A stretch of 64,000 nt of DNA from Streptomyces achromogenes. GTDB taxonomy: Bacteria > Actinomycetota > Actinomycetes > Streptomycetales > Streptomycetaceae. Location of the stretch: the NCBI RefSeq assembly GCF_030816715.1, contig NZ_JAUSYH010000001.1:930001-994000 (forward strand). Direction: 5' to 3'. Made by a program: the position numbers and the translations under genes. This document shows positions 53,038 through 61,891 of this stretch, one piece after another. Position 1 is the stretch's first letter. Each line of letters begins with the position of its first letter. The notes beneath the pieces were generated by a model that ran no database searches, was not told the origin of the DNA, and saw nothing but the letters and a program-made list of their open reading frames with translations.

Positions 53038-53228
53038 CGGGATCGGCGCACACCACCAGAGGCCAGAAGAAGGCGGCGCCGGGTACCCGGACGCCGGCCC
53101 GGTCCGTGCGACCGCCTCCGACAGGTCCTGGACCCGACGAACACACTCAGCGGGCCGCGTGCACCACTGCCAGTGCTCCGCCGCCCATGCCGGATTCCAC
53201 TCGCTCGACGAGCATTCGGCGAGCACCC

Positions 53229-53266
53229 CTTCTCTGATGCTTGAACTCGCTCAAGCATCAGAGAAG
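53229..53266 (-). terminator. Terminator of the PL11 lyase gene
   Basis: A perfect 16-bp inverted repeat CTTCTCTGATGCTTGA/TCAAGCATCAGAGAAG with a 6-base loop begins 13 bases past the stop of the leftward gene. Confidence 0.75.
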
Positions 53267-53279
53267 TCGGCTGTCCGGC

Positions 53280-55184
53280 TCAGGGGCTGTTCGGCAGCGC
53301 CACGGTGGGGCGGGGTGGCGTGGGCATGCTGCCGCCGATGAAGAAGCTGGGGTGCGGGGGCTGGTTGTAGGCAGTGTTCTGCCAGGCCAGGGCCGTGCGG
53401 TACTGGGTGTCCTGGAGGAGGGTCGTGATCCGCGTATTGGTCTGGTACGGCGTGGAGTAGATCCGCAGGGCCGTGTTGTTGGACGTCGGCCAGATGACCT
53501 CCTCGCGCCAGTCGCCGAGGATGTCGCCGGACAAGGACGGCGTCGACTTGGTGCCGTTGTTGGAGTGCACCCCGGAGCCGGTGAGCAGCCTGGTGTCGCC
53601 GGAGGTGCCGTACTTGTCGATGTGGGTGCCGTCGAGGAGTTCGCGGGTGGTGTCGCCGTCCCACCACGCCAGGAAGTTGCTGGACCCGGGCTTACGACTG
53701 GCGACCACCGCGCCCTGGGGGTTGCGGACGCCGCTCACGAGCGACGACCACGACTCGGCGCCCGCGCTGCCGGACCAGATGTCACCGGACACGCCCCGGC
53801 CGTTGTCACCCGCGGCCGGGGTGGACCAGAGGATCTGGCCGGTCCTCGCGTCCGCCATCCAGGAGGACGGCTTGGAGCCGTCCTCGTCGACCTTGAACTC
53901 CTCCAGACCCGGCCTGGACGGGTCGAGGTCGCCCACGTGCATCGCGTCCCCGTGGCCGTTCCGCGTCGTCCACAGGCCGTTGCCGTTGTCGTCGACGGCC
54001 ATCGAGCCGTAGACGACCTCGTCCTTGCCGTCTCCGTCCACATCCGCGACCGACAGCTGGTGGTTGCCCTGGCCGGCGTAACCGCTGTGGGCGTTGGAGT
54101 CGAAGGTCCACCGGCGGGTGAACTGCCCGTTCCGCCAGTCCCAGGCCGCGATCACCGTGCGGGTGTAGTAGCCACGGGCCATGATCACCGAGGGGCGGGA
54201 ACCGTCCAGATAGGCCGTGCCCGCCAGGAACCGGTCCACGCGGTTGCCGTAGGAGTCCCCCCAGGACGACACCGTGCCTCGGGCGGGGACGTAGTCGACG
54301 GACTGCATCGCCTTGCCCGTCTGCCCGTTGAACATCGTCAGGTACTCGGGGCCGGACAGCACGTAGCCCGAGGAGTTGCGGTGATCGGCCGAGGAACTGC
54401 CTGTGACCGCGCCGGTTGCGTCCTTCGTGCCGTCGGCGGTCTTCATGGCGACCTCGGCCTTGCCGTCGCCGTCGTAGTCGTACACCTGGAACTGTGTGTA
54501 GTGCGCGCCGGAGCGGATGTTGCGGCCCAGGTCGATACGCCACAGGCGAGTGCCGTCGAGCTTGATGCCGTCGACGATCGTGTTGCCGGTGTAGCCGGAC
54601 TGGGAGTTGTCCTTGGCGTTCGTCGGCTGCCACTTCAGGACGATGTCCAGGGCGCCGTCGCCGTCGAGGTCGCCGACGGAGGCGTCGTTGGCCTCGTAGG
54701 TGTACGGCGAGTTGCCCGGTGAAGTGCCTCCGGGCGGCGGGGAGATCGGCACGTCCTTGTACCCGGTGCGGAACTGGAGCGCGTGCTCGGACGGCGCCTG
54801 CTCGACGCCGTTCACCACCGCGCGCACCGTGTAGTCGGCCGAGTCCGGGGCCCCGCCGTCCAAGTAGTTCGTCGAGGTAGTCAGGGGGGAGGAGTTGAGC
54901 CTGGTGCCGCCACGGTAGACGTTGAAGGCCACGTCGTTCGGGTCAGTGGCCAGCCACCGCCACGACACCAGGTTCCCACTGCCGGTGTGGACGCTGGTCA
55001 GGCCCCGATCGAGGCGTTCCACCTGCCGCGCGGTCGCGGCGTGCGCGGTCTGCGGCAGTCCGGTGAGTGCGGAGAGGGCCAGTGCGGTGGCGGCCGTCAA
55101 GCCGCCGAACAGCCGATTGTTCGACCGGCGTTGGAATCGCGATGGGCGCGATGCGGTGCGTGGATGCCGGTGCGGGTCGGTCAC
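53280..55184 (-). CDS. Secreted rhamnogalacturonan lyase, PL11 family
   Basis: The 634-residue protein has a signal peptide (about 1-45, ending AHA) and an N-terminal domain RQVERLDRGLTSVHTGSGNL. An eight-bladed propeller follows with many calcium-binding repeats (DLDGDGALDIVLKW, YDYDGDGKAEVAMK, DVDGDGKDEVVYGS), exactly the PL11 pattern. It cleaves the rhamnose-galacturonic acid backbone of rhamnogalacturonan I by beta-elimination. The GTG at 55184 has a GGAGGT site. The promoter carries a CebR-type operator. No CBM is attached. Confidence 0.93.
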   Translation of the reverse strand: MTDPHRHPRTASRPSRFQRRSNNRLFGGLTAATALALSALTGLPQTAHAATARQVERLDRGLTSVHTGSGNLVSWRWLATDPNDVAFNVYRGGTRLNSSPLTTSTNYLDGGAPDSADYTVRAVVNGVEQAPSEHALQFRTGYKDVPISPPPGGTSPGNSPYTYEANDASVGDLDGDGALDIVLKWQPTNAKDNSQSGYTGNTIVDGIKLDGTRLWRIDLGRNIRSGAHYTQFQVYDYDGDGKAEVAMKTADGTKDATGAVTGSSSADHRNSSGYVLSGPEYLTMFNGQTGKAMQSVDYVPARGTVSSWGDSYGNRVDRFLAGTAYLDGSRPSVIMARGYYTRTVIAAWDWRNGQFTRRWTFDSNAHSGYAGQGNHQLSVADVDGDGKDEVVYGSMAVDDNGNGLWTTRNGHGDAMHVGDLDPSRPGLEEFKVDEDGSKPSSWMADARTGQILWSTPAAGDNGRGVSGDIWSGSAGAESWSSLVSGVRNPQGAVVASRKPGSSNFLAWWDGDTTRELLDGTHIDKYGTSGDTRLLTGSGVHSNNGTKSTPSLSGDILGDWREEVIWPTSNNTALRIYSTPYQTNTRITTLLQDTQYRTALAWQNTAYNQPPHPSFFIGGSMPTPPRPTVALPNSP

Positions 55185-55244
55185 GATGACCTCCGATGTG
55201 GGGGGTGGTGTGAAGATCGCGGAACGGCGATCTGACCACAGGCA

Positions 55245-55296
55245 TGGGAACGCTCCCATTCGCTGCGAGGGTAGAAATTCACTGATGGCCCGTCAA
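55245..55296 (-). promoter_or_regulatory. PL11 promoter with CebR-type operator
   Basis: On the minus strand TTGACG (55296-55291), 17 bases, TACCCT (55273-55268) is followed 9 bases later by TGGGAGCGTTCCCA (55258-55245), the CebR palindrome with one change. The operator sits over the expected transcription start, about 60 bases before the start codon. Confidence 0.65.
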
Positions 55297-55504
55297 GCAT
55301 CCTGGTGGCCCTTTCTGTTCGAGCGTGTTCGGATGCGAGTCGGCTAGATGCCCCGTGCGCAGCCTCGTCCCTGTCGCCGCATTCCTTCCAAAGGGCACTT
55401 GAACTGGGCCGACTCCCGCCAGCTCAGGCAACCCACGGCCGAGGCACGGCGAGCCCCCCGTCCACAGGATCGCACTGCTCCTTGCACGGATCGGTGAGCA
55501 ACGG

Positions 55505-55546
55505 TTGACAGCTTCGTGCCCGATCGAGAAGCTGCGTGATGTACCT
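55505..55546 (+). promoter_or_regulatory. Promoter-like element related to the one at 49798
   Basis: TTGACA, eight bases, CCCGATCG is repeated with identical spacing at 49798-49819, and both are followed by a purine-rich GAA and then TGTACCT (here after nine extra bases). It points toward the GH53 gene at 55863, leaving a 300-base leader. No good -10 is obvious in this copy. The region 55297-55862 holds no other recognisable gene. Confidence 0.4.
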
Positions 55547-55589
55547 CCGGTTCATTGTGATGCGATTGCGCACCTCCGTCGCAGCACGT

Positions 55590-55605
55590 CTGTGATCGCT
55601 CACAG
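55590..55605. promoter_or_regulatory. Putative third operator of the importer LacI repressor
   Basis: CTGTGATCGCTCACAG shares the core GTGATCGYTCAC with the importer operator at 42902 and is palindromic except for one central pair. It lies between the promoter-like element at 55505 and the GH53 start. Confidence 0.5.
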
Positions 55606-55862
55606 TTCCGGCCGGAGGAGCGTCCCTGGCATGCCTGGGCCGCCCCCTTCGACACGGGCCACACGTGAGCACTCCTGCCGTAGTTGTCGCCCCACCGAGG
55701 GAGGCAGCATCGGCTGGATCGCACGCGGCTTCACCAACAGCTCGAGTTCGAGCGTCAGTTGCCCCCATCACCCGCCTCGCCTCTGAGCGTCTCTTTCTCA
55801 CTGACCCGCTCTCCGCCGACCGCGACGCCTTGCCCACGGCCGACGGAAGGAAAGGACCGACC

Positions 55863-56921
55863 ATGTCCCCGCGACCCCCCACACCAGCTGCCGGGCGCAT
55901 CAGCCGGCGAACCCTGCTCAAGGCCACCACCGCCACCGCCGGGGCGCTCGCCACCGCTGTCGCGTTCGCCGAACTCGAGACGCCCGCCGAGGCTGCGGCG
56001 AGCTTCGTCAAGGGCGTGGACATCAGCTGGGCACCTCAGATGGAGGCCCGTGGCTACTCCTGGAAGAACGCCGGCGGGCAGACCCAGGACCTGCTGACCA
56101 TCCTCAAGGGATACGGCATCACCGCCGTACGCCTGCGCACGTTCGTCAACCCCTCCAACGACCCGGCCAACGGGCACTGCGGCATCAACGAGGTGGCCGC
56201 CTTCGCCAAGCGGGTCAAGGCCGCCGGCATGTCGATCATGCTCGACTACATGTTCGGCGACACCTGGAACTCCGTCGGCGTGCAGAACCCGCCCGCGGCC
56301 TGGAGAAACATGAGCTACAGCCAGATGCGCACGGCAATGGGCACGTACGTGAACCAGACCATGACGGTCATGAGGAACAACGACGTGCTCCCCACCTGGG
56401 TGCAGATCGGCAACGAGATCAACAGCGGGATCTGCCGCCCGGTCGGCGGCGTCTCCAACGGGGCGCAGATGACCGGACTGCTCAACGCCGCATACGACCA
56501 GGTCAAGGCGGTGTCACCGAACTCGACCGTGTGCATCCACCTGGCTCAGCCGCAGAAGTACGACGTGATGACGACGTTCTTCAGCCGCTTCGCCGCGAAC
56601 GGCGGCAAGTGGGACATGTCGGTGTTCTCCTCCTACGGCAGCGCCGACCTCGCGGCCGGAATCGTGGGGAACATGAAGAGGATCTCCGACGCCTACGGCA
56701 AACCGTTCCTGCAGAGCGAGTTCGGTGGTCGCGTGGACCGCGCCTCCTCCACCCAGGCCGCGCTGGTCGCCTACATCAAGGCACTCAAGGCCAATGGCGG
56801 GCAGGGCATCTTCTACTGGGAGCCTGAGTGCATGTCCCCGTTCACCGGCTACAACATGGGCGCCTGGGACTCCTCCAGCAAGCGGCCCACCGCGATCATG
56901 AACGGCTTCACCCAGGCCTGA
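55863..56921 (+). CDS. Secreted GH53 arabinogalactan endo-beta-1,4-galactanase-like enzyme
   Basis: The 352-residue protein has a Tat-type signal (ISRRTLLKATTATAGAL) and a GH53 barrel beginning VKGVDISWAPQMEARG. The acid/base is Glu185 in WVQIGNEINSG and the probable nucleophile Glu286 in LQSEFGGRVD, where many GH53 enzymes have an E-T-x-YP type strand. It would cut the beta-1,4-galactan side chains of pectin. A GAAAGGA site precedes the ATG. It may be controlled by the importer LacI repressor through the 55590 site. Confidence 0.9.
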   Translation: MSPRPPTPAAGRISRRTLLKATTATAGALATAVAFAELETPAEAAASFVKGVDISWAPQMEARGYSWKNAGGQTQDLLTILKGYGITAVRLRTFVNPSNDPANGHCGINEVAAFAKRVKAAGMSIMLDYMFGDTWNSVGVQNPPAAWRNMSYSQMRTAMGTYVNQTMTVMRNNDVLPTWVQIGNEINSGICRPVGGVSNGAQMTGLLNAAYDQVKAVSPNSTVCIHLAQPQKYDVMTTFFSRFAANGGKWDMSVFSSYGSADLAAGIVGNMKRISDAYGKPFLQSEFGGRVDRASSTQAALVAYIKALKANGGQGIFYWEPECMSPFTGYNMGAWDSSSKRPTAIMNGFTQA

Positions 56922-56984
56922 GCGACGGGCCATGGACCTCAACCCGGACAACTCTCCGGCCAAGGACTGGGATTGGTGATTGTA

Positions 56985-58064
56985 ATGGGCATGACATCGC
57001 GTCTCGACGGTCACGGGGTCAGGCTGGGAGCAGTGGGTCTGCTGACCCTTGCGACGCTGGTCGGCACCGGTGCGGCACATGCCGGGGCCGCCACGCGGGC
57101 ACTGCCGGCCGGTTGTTCCGGCACTGCGCCGATCAAGTGTCACTACGCGGTCTCACCCGGCAACTACGACGTGACGGTCTCCATCGGTGGCGGCGCCACT
57201 GCCGCCGAGACCGACATGTGGGTGGAGGCCCGTCGCCTGATGCTTCCGGCGACGAAGACGGCGTCAGGCGCCGCCGCCACGTACTCGTTCACGGTCAACG
57301 TGCGGCAGCCGGAGGGTCAGCCGACCGGCCAGGGCGGCACCGGAAACGCCGGTCTGGACATCCGGTTCGCGGGGACCAACCCGCAGGTGTCGGCCGTCTC
57401 CGTGAAGCCGGCGACCCAGCCACTGGTCGCCTACCTGGCCGGCGACTCGACCGTGTGCGACCAGCCCGCGGCCCCGTACACGGGATGGGGCCAGATGATC
57501 ACGCCGGCGGTAGGACCCGGAGCGTCCATCGCCAACTACGCTGACTCGGGGGAGAGTTCGGGCAGCTTCCTGAGGAACTCGGCGCTCTTCCCGTCGCTGC
57601 TGCCGAAGGTCAAGGCAAACGACGCGGTCTTCATCCAGTTCGGCCACAACGACAAGCAGACCAGCGCGTCGGCCTTCCGGAGCAACCTCACCTCCATGAT
57701 CACGCAGGTCCGTGCGAAGGGCGGCGTCCCGGTTCTGGTGACCCCGCCGGTCCGCCGGCAGTTCAACGGCAGCCGGCTCACGCCCACAGCACTGCACGTC
57801 AACGGCCTCGGAGTGAACCTGCCCGCCGAGATGCGCTCGGTCGGCACGGCGCAGAACGTGCCGGTGATCGATCTGACCACCAAGAGCAAGACGCTGGTCG
57901 AGTCCCTCGGCCCGTCCGCCTCCGCACAGCTCTTCCTGCGCTCATCCGTCGACGGCGTCACGGACAACACCCACTTCTCGCAGTACGGCGCGACCCAGAT
58001 CGGCGCGCTGGTGCTCCGGAGCATCCGCGAGCAGCGCCTGCCCCTGGCCGCATACCTGCGCTGA
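56985..58064 (+). CDS. Secreted rhamnogalacturonan acetylesterase, CE12 family
   Basis: The ~359-residue protein has a Sec signal (about 1-33) and an N-terminal beta domain (about 45-142, YDVTVSIGGGATAAETDMWV). A CE12 SGNH domain follows: Ser155 in YLAGDSTVCDQ, NYADSGESSGSF, FIQFGHNDKQT and DNTHFSQYGA with the catalytic Asp/His. It removes acetyl groups from galacturonate in rhamnogalacturonan I so that PL11 and PL9 can act. The start is uncertain: GTG 56976 and ATG 56985 or 56991 are all possible. Confidence 0.9.
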   Translation: MGMTSRLDGHGVRLGAVGLLTLATLVGTGAAHAGAATRALPAGCSGTAPIKCHYAVSPGNYDVTVSIGGGATAAETDMWVEARRLMLPATKTASGAAATYSFTVNVRQPEGQPTGQGGTGNAGLDIRFAGTNPQVSAVSVKPATQPLVAYLAGDSTVCDQPAAPYTGWGQMITPAVGPGASIANYADSGESSGSFLRNSALFPSLLPKVKANDAVFIQFGHNDKQTSASAFRSNLTSMITQVRAKGGVPVLVTPPVRRQFNGSRLTPTALHVNGLGVNLPAEMRSVGTAQNVPVIDLTTKSKTLVESLGPSASAQLFLRSSVDGVTDNTHFSQYGATQIGALVLRSIREQRLPLAAYLR

Positions 58065-58255
58065 CCGCTACCCGGCGCCAGTCCCGACGTGCGCCGCCAG
58101 AACCCCCCGAAGGCCGACGCGGCCCAGCCGCACACAGCACGCCCGCCAGTTCGCGCTTCGGGCCCGGGCTGCTCAAGCACGCCTGCGCCGAGTTCTTCAG
58201 GCAGGCACGAGCCCTACTGCCGCACGGGAAATCACCTGACTCGGGAGATGACGCT

Positions 58256-59605
58256 GTGAGAACCGCGAAGTTCGGCACCACTGCCCTCCTGCTCTCGGTG
58301 GTCACGGCGAGTTCCGTCGCCATGGCCCCCGGCTCGGCGTCCGCGAGCGCCGCGGGGGCCGGAAGCACCTACTACGTCGCCCCGAACGGGAACGACGGCG
58401 CGGCAGGCACGCAGGCCGCGCCGTGGGCATCGTTCGCCCGTGCACAGGCCGTCGCCAAGGCGGGCGACACGGTCTACTTCCGAGGCGGCACCTACGCCTA
58501 CACCCGCGCGAACGGCGCCTGTTCGGGCCAGACCGCCAAGGTCGACGCGATCACCCTCAACAAGAGCGGCAGCTCGGGCAACCCGATCCGGTACTGGGCC
58601 CAGCCGGGCGAGAAACCGGTCTTCGACTTCTCGCGGATGACCGACAACTGCCGCATCAAGGGTTTCGACGTCACCGGAAGCTGGATCCACCTCAAAGGAC
58701 TGGAAGTCAAGGGCGTTCCCCAGAACAACAACCGCAACGCCGAGTCCTGGGGGATCTGGGTCTCCGGCAGCAATGACGTCTTCGAGCAGATCAACACCCA
58801 CCACCACATGGGCACCGGCCTGTTCATCAGCGGCGGAAGCGGCAACCTCGTCCTCAACTCGGACGCGCACGACAACTACGACCTGCGCAGCAACGACGGG
58901 CCCGGCGAGAACGCCGACGGGTTCGGTTCGCACTACACGCCGGCCGGCCGCCCCGCGAACGTGTTCCGGGGTTGCCGATCGTGGTGGAACGCCGATGACG
59001 GGTTCGACCTCATCTCCACCTACTCACCCGTGATCATCGAGAACTCGTGGGCCTGGCGCAACGGGTACGTGCCGGGGACGACGACGCCCTCCGGCAACGG
59101 AGCCGGCTTCAAGTCCGGCGGCTACGGGGGCGACTACGAGGCGGACGCGCCGAAGCACACCGTCCGCTTCTCGGTGGCTTTCCTCAACAGGGCGGCCGGT
59201 TTCTACGCCAACCACCACCCGGTGGCCAACGACTTCTTCAACAACACCGGCTACGGAAACCACCCCAACTTCAACATGCTGGGCATCGACTCACGCGGCG
59301 CCGCCGTCGGCCGGGGCACCCTGCGCAACAACATCGCCTACACCGGAACGGCGACGTCGAACATGAGCGGCACGAGCGCCGCGTACAACTCCTGGAATCT
59401 CGGCGTCCCCCCGACCGACTCCCAGTTCCGCAGTGTGTCGACGTCCGGCTGGGACGCGCCCCGCCAGACCGACGGGAGTCTGCCCGTACTGCCCCACCTC
59501 CGTCCCGCGGCGAACAGTGCCCTGATCGACAAGGGCACCGACGTGGGACTGCCCTTCAGCGGAAGCGCGCCGGATCTCGGTGCCTTTGAGAATGACGGAA
59601 GGTGA
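58256..59605 (+). CDS. Secreted PL9-like pectate/rhamnogalacturonan lyase
   Basis: The 449-residue right-handed beta-helix protein has a signal peptide (about 1-33). It carries the PL9 landmarks TYYVAPNGNDGAAGTQAAPW, DGPGENADGFGSHY, RSWWNADDGFDLIS (calcium-binding aspartates) and catalytic-type Lys286 in GNGAGFKSGG. It would cleave galacturonan or rhamnogalacturonan by beta-elimination. The GTG has a GGGAGA site. Its stop lies only 4 bases before the TTG start of the next gene, so these two are cotranscribed. Confidence 0.88.
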   Translation: MRTAKFGTTALLLSVVTASSVAMAPGSASASAAGAGSTYYVAPNGNDGAAGTQAAPWASFARAQAVAKAGDTVYFRGGTYAYTRANGACSGQTAKVDAITLNKSGSSGNPIRYWAQPGEKPVFDFSRMTDNCRIKGFDVTGSWIHLKGLEVKGVPQNNNRNAESWGIWVSGSNDVFEQINTHHHMGTGLFISGGSGNLVLNSDAHDNYDLRSNDGPGENADGFGSHYTPAGRPANVFRGCRSWWNADDGFDLISTYSPVIIENSWAWRNGYVPGTTTPSGNGAGFKSGGYGGDYEADAPKHTVRFSVAFLNRAAGFYANHHPVANDFFNNTGYGNHPNFNMLGIDSRGAAVGRGTLRNNIAYTGTATSNMSGTSAAYNSWNLGVPPTDSQFRSVSTSGWDAPRQTDGSLPVLPHLRPAANSALIDKGTDVGLPFSGSAPDLGAFENDGR

Positions 59606-59609
59606 CCTC

Positions 59610-61805
59610 TTGAGGCAAAGATCGCGTGGCGTCTGGCAGTACTGGAAGTCGGTCGCCGCCACCGTGTTGTCCGTGGCGTTGGCGGCGCCGCTCTCGGCGA
59701 GCACCGCCGCGGCGGAGACACCTGCGACGCAGAGACAGGCAACGGAGCTCCGAGACCAGGGGGCGGCCGCTGGACCGGTGGTGGAGCGCGGCCTCGAGTA
59801 CCTTGTGTCCGACTACCGGACGCGCACTCCGACGAAGTACACGGCTGACTCCTGGAAGCCCTTCGCCAAGGCGTTGACCAACGCGGCCAAGGTCGCCGGC
59901 GACCCTTCGGCCACCACGTCGGACGTCGCCGGCGCGAAGACGGCACTGATGACCACCGCCGCCGATCTGAAGGCCGCCGACGAGGGCACGTTCCAGACCA
60001 TCACGAACAACAGCTTCTGGAGCGACACCAGCGGCAATCCCATCTATTCGCAGGGCGGCGGGGTCTTCAAGTTCGGTGACACCTACTACTGGTACGGCGT
60101 GCACTACAGCGGCGCCGAGCTCTACCGGGCCAATCCGACGAGGAAGTACGACGGGAACGTCGGCTTCGTCTCGATCCCCGTGTACTCGTCCAAGGACCTG
60201 GTGAACTGGAAGTTCGAGAACAACGTCGCGACGCGCTCGACCGCGATCAACAACGGCGCCACCCTCGGTCAGGCGGGGTGGGTCGGGCGGCTCGGGGTCT
60301 CGTACAACGAGAACACCGGAAAGTACGTGCTCGCCACCCAGGCCTACGTCGGAGGCGGGCACGGGGTCCTCTTCCTCCAGGGTGACTCACCCACCGACAC
60401 CTTCGACTACGGCTACTTCCAGACCCAGATCACCAACTCGCCCACGACCGGCACCGGAGACCAGACCGTCTTCACCGACGACGACGGCAAGGACTACCTG
60501 ATCTTCTCCAACCGCGAGGGACGCTCTCGCGCCTTCGTCAGCAAGCTCAGGGAGTCCGACTCGCTGCGGGCGGAGCCCGGCGTGCAGATCGGCCAGAACT
60601 CCTCCGGCCGCGAGGGCAACGCCATGTTCAAACTCGACGGCAAGTACTATCACGCGGCCTCGGACCTGCACGGCTGGAACAGTTCGGTCGCGCACGTCCT
60701 GGAGTCGACCAGCGGCAACATCCAGGGCCCCTACACCAGCGAGTACACGCTGGCCGGCACCGAGATGGACTACAGCCACGTGACCCAGACCGGGTTCTTC
60801 GTGACGGTCAAGGGCACCAAGCAGAACACGGTGATCTTCGCCGGCGACCGCTGGGCCGACTTCGCCTGGAACGGCATCGGGTACAACCAGTGGATGCCGG
60901 TGACCAGGACCGGCGCGAGGCCACAGTTCCACTCGGTGAGCCAGTGGCAGTTCAACGCCACGACCGGCGAGTGGCGCGTCGGGCCGGCGAACAACTACCT
61001 CCTCAACCCCGACATCCAGGCCGACCGCGTCATCGTCTCCAGCGTACGGGGGTGGCGGAACCTGGGCGGTTCGGTGACCAACGTCAACGGTGGTGTGAAC
61101 GGCTCTCGCTTCGCCCTCCAGGTGAGCAACAGCGGCGGCGTCGAGCAGCGGGTCGAGTCGGTGCCCGCAGGCGCCTACACCCTGTCACTGCACACTCGGG
61201 GTAGCGCCGGACAGGTCGTGATCACCGGTGCCGACAGCAGCCAACGCACCCTCGGCATCCCGTCGTCGAGCGGCTGGGCCAAGCGCGAGCTCACCGGCAT
61301 CGAGCTGCCCGGCGGGGCCGCCACCGTCACTGTGCGGGCGTCGGGTTCGGGCGGCGTCACCGTCGACCAGCTCTCACTCGTCAAGACCTCGGCCGGCGCA
61401 CCACAGCCACCGGGGCGTTACGAGGCAGAGACCGCTCCGGCGCAGTGCCGGGGCACGATCGACTCCAATCAAGCCGGCTATTCCGGCAGCGGGTTCTGCA
61501 ACGGCGACCCCGCTGTGGGGGCCTTCGCGGAGTTCACCGTGAACTCCGAGACCGCCCGTACGGCGACGCTGGGGGTCCGGTTCGCCCATGGCGCCACCAG
61601 CGGTGCGAGGCCGGCGAACCTGGTCGTCAACGGATCCACGGTGGGAACGGTTTCGTTCGAGTCCACCGGTGCGTGGACGACCTGGTCGACCAAGACCGTG
61701 ACCGTCTCGCTGAACGCCGGCAGCAACACCATCCGGTGGGATCCGACCACGGCAGCCGGACTGCCCAACGTCGACTGCCTCGATGTCGGTGCCGCGGCCG
61801 GCTGA
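59610..61805 (+). CDS. Secreted GH43-family enzyme (exo-beta-1,3-galactanase-like) with CBM35
   Basis: The 731-residue protein has a Sec signal (about 1-38), a helical spacer (about 45-125) and a five-bladed GH43 propeller (about 130-460; GGGVFKFGDTYYWYGVHYSG, TGTGDQTVFTDDDGKDYLIF). A linker beta domain (about 460-590) and a C-terminal CBM35 (about 595-731; YEAETAPAQCRGTIDSNQAG) follow. The propeller resembles GH43_24 galactanases, so galactan side chains are the likely target. I prefer the TTG at 59610 because GGAAGG lies 7 bases upstream; an ATG at 59592 inside the upstream gene is the alternative. Confidence 0.85.
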   Translation: MRQRSRGVWQYWKSVAATVLSVALAAPLSASTAAAETPATQRQATELRDQGAAAGPVVERGLEYLVSDYRTRTPTKYTADSWKPFAKALTNAAKVAGDPSATTSDVAGAKTALMTTAADLKAADEGTFQTITNNSFWSDTSGNPIYSQGGGVFKFGDTYYWYGVHYSGAELYRANPTRKYDGNVGFVSIPVYSSKDLVNWKFENNVATRSTAINNGATLGQAGWVGRLGVSYNENTGKYVLATQAYVGGGHGVLFLQGDSPTDTFDYGYFQTQITNSPTTGTGDQTVFTDDDGKDYLIFSNREGRSRAFVSKLRESDSLRAEPGVQIGQNSSGREGNAMFKLDGKYYHAASDLHGWNSSVAHVLESTSGNIQGPYTSEYTLAGTEMDYSHVTQTGFFVTVKGTKQNTVIFAGDRWADFAWNGIGYNQWMPVTRTGARPQFHSVSQWQFNATTGEWRVGPANNYLLNPDIQADRVIVSSVRGWRNLGGSVTNVNGGVNGSRFALQVSNSGGVEQRVESVPAGAYTLSLHTRGSAGQVVITGADSSQRTLGIPSSSGWAKRELTGIELPGGAATVTVRASGSGGVTVDQLSLVKTSAGAPQPPGRYEAETAPAQCRGTIDSNQAGYSGSGFCNGDPAVGAFAEFTVNSETARTATLGVRFAHGATSGARPANLVVNGSTVGTVSFESTGAWTTWSTKTVTVSLNAGSNTIRWDPTTAAGLPNVDCLDVGAAAG

Positions 61806-61813
61806 CATCCCGT

Positions 61814-61842
61814 GCTCCGCCGGTCTTCTCGACCGGCGGAGC
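61814..61842 (+). terminator. Hairpin between the GH43 and GH53-CBM32 genes
   Basis: A perfect 12-bp inverted repeat GCTCCGCCGGTC/GACCGGCGGAGC with a TTCTC loop starts 8 bases after the stop. It is either a terminator or a processing/stability hairpin. Confidence 0.65.
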
Positions 61843-61891
61843 GTACGGAACAGCCCCTGCCGCACGTACGTCACATCGTCAGGAGAAGGAC

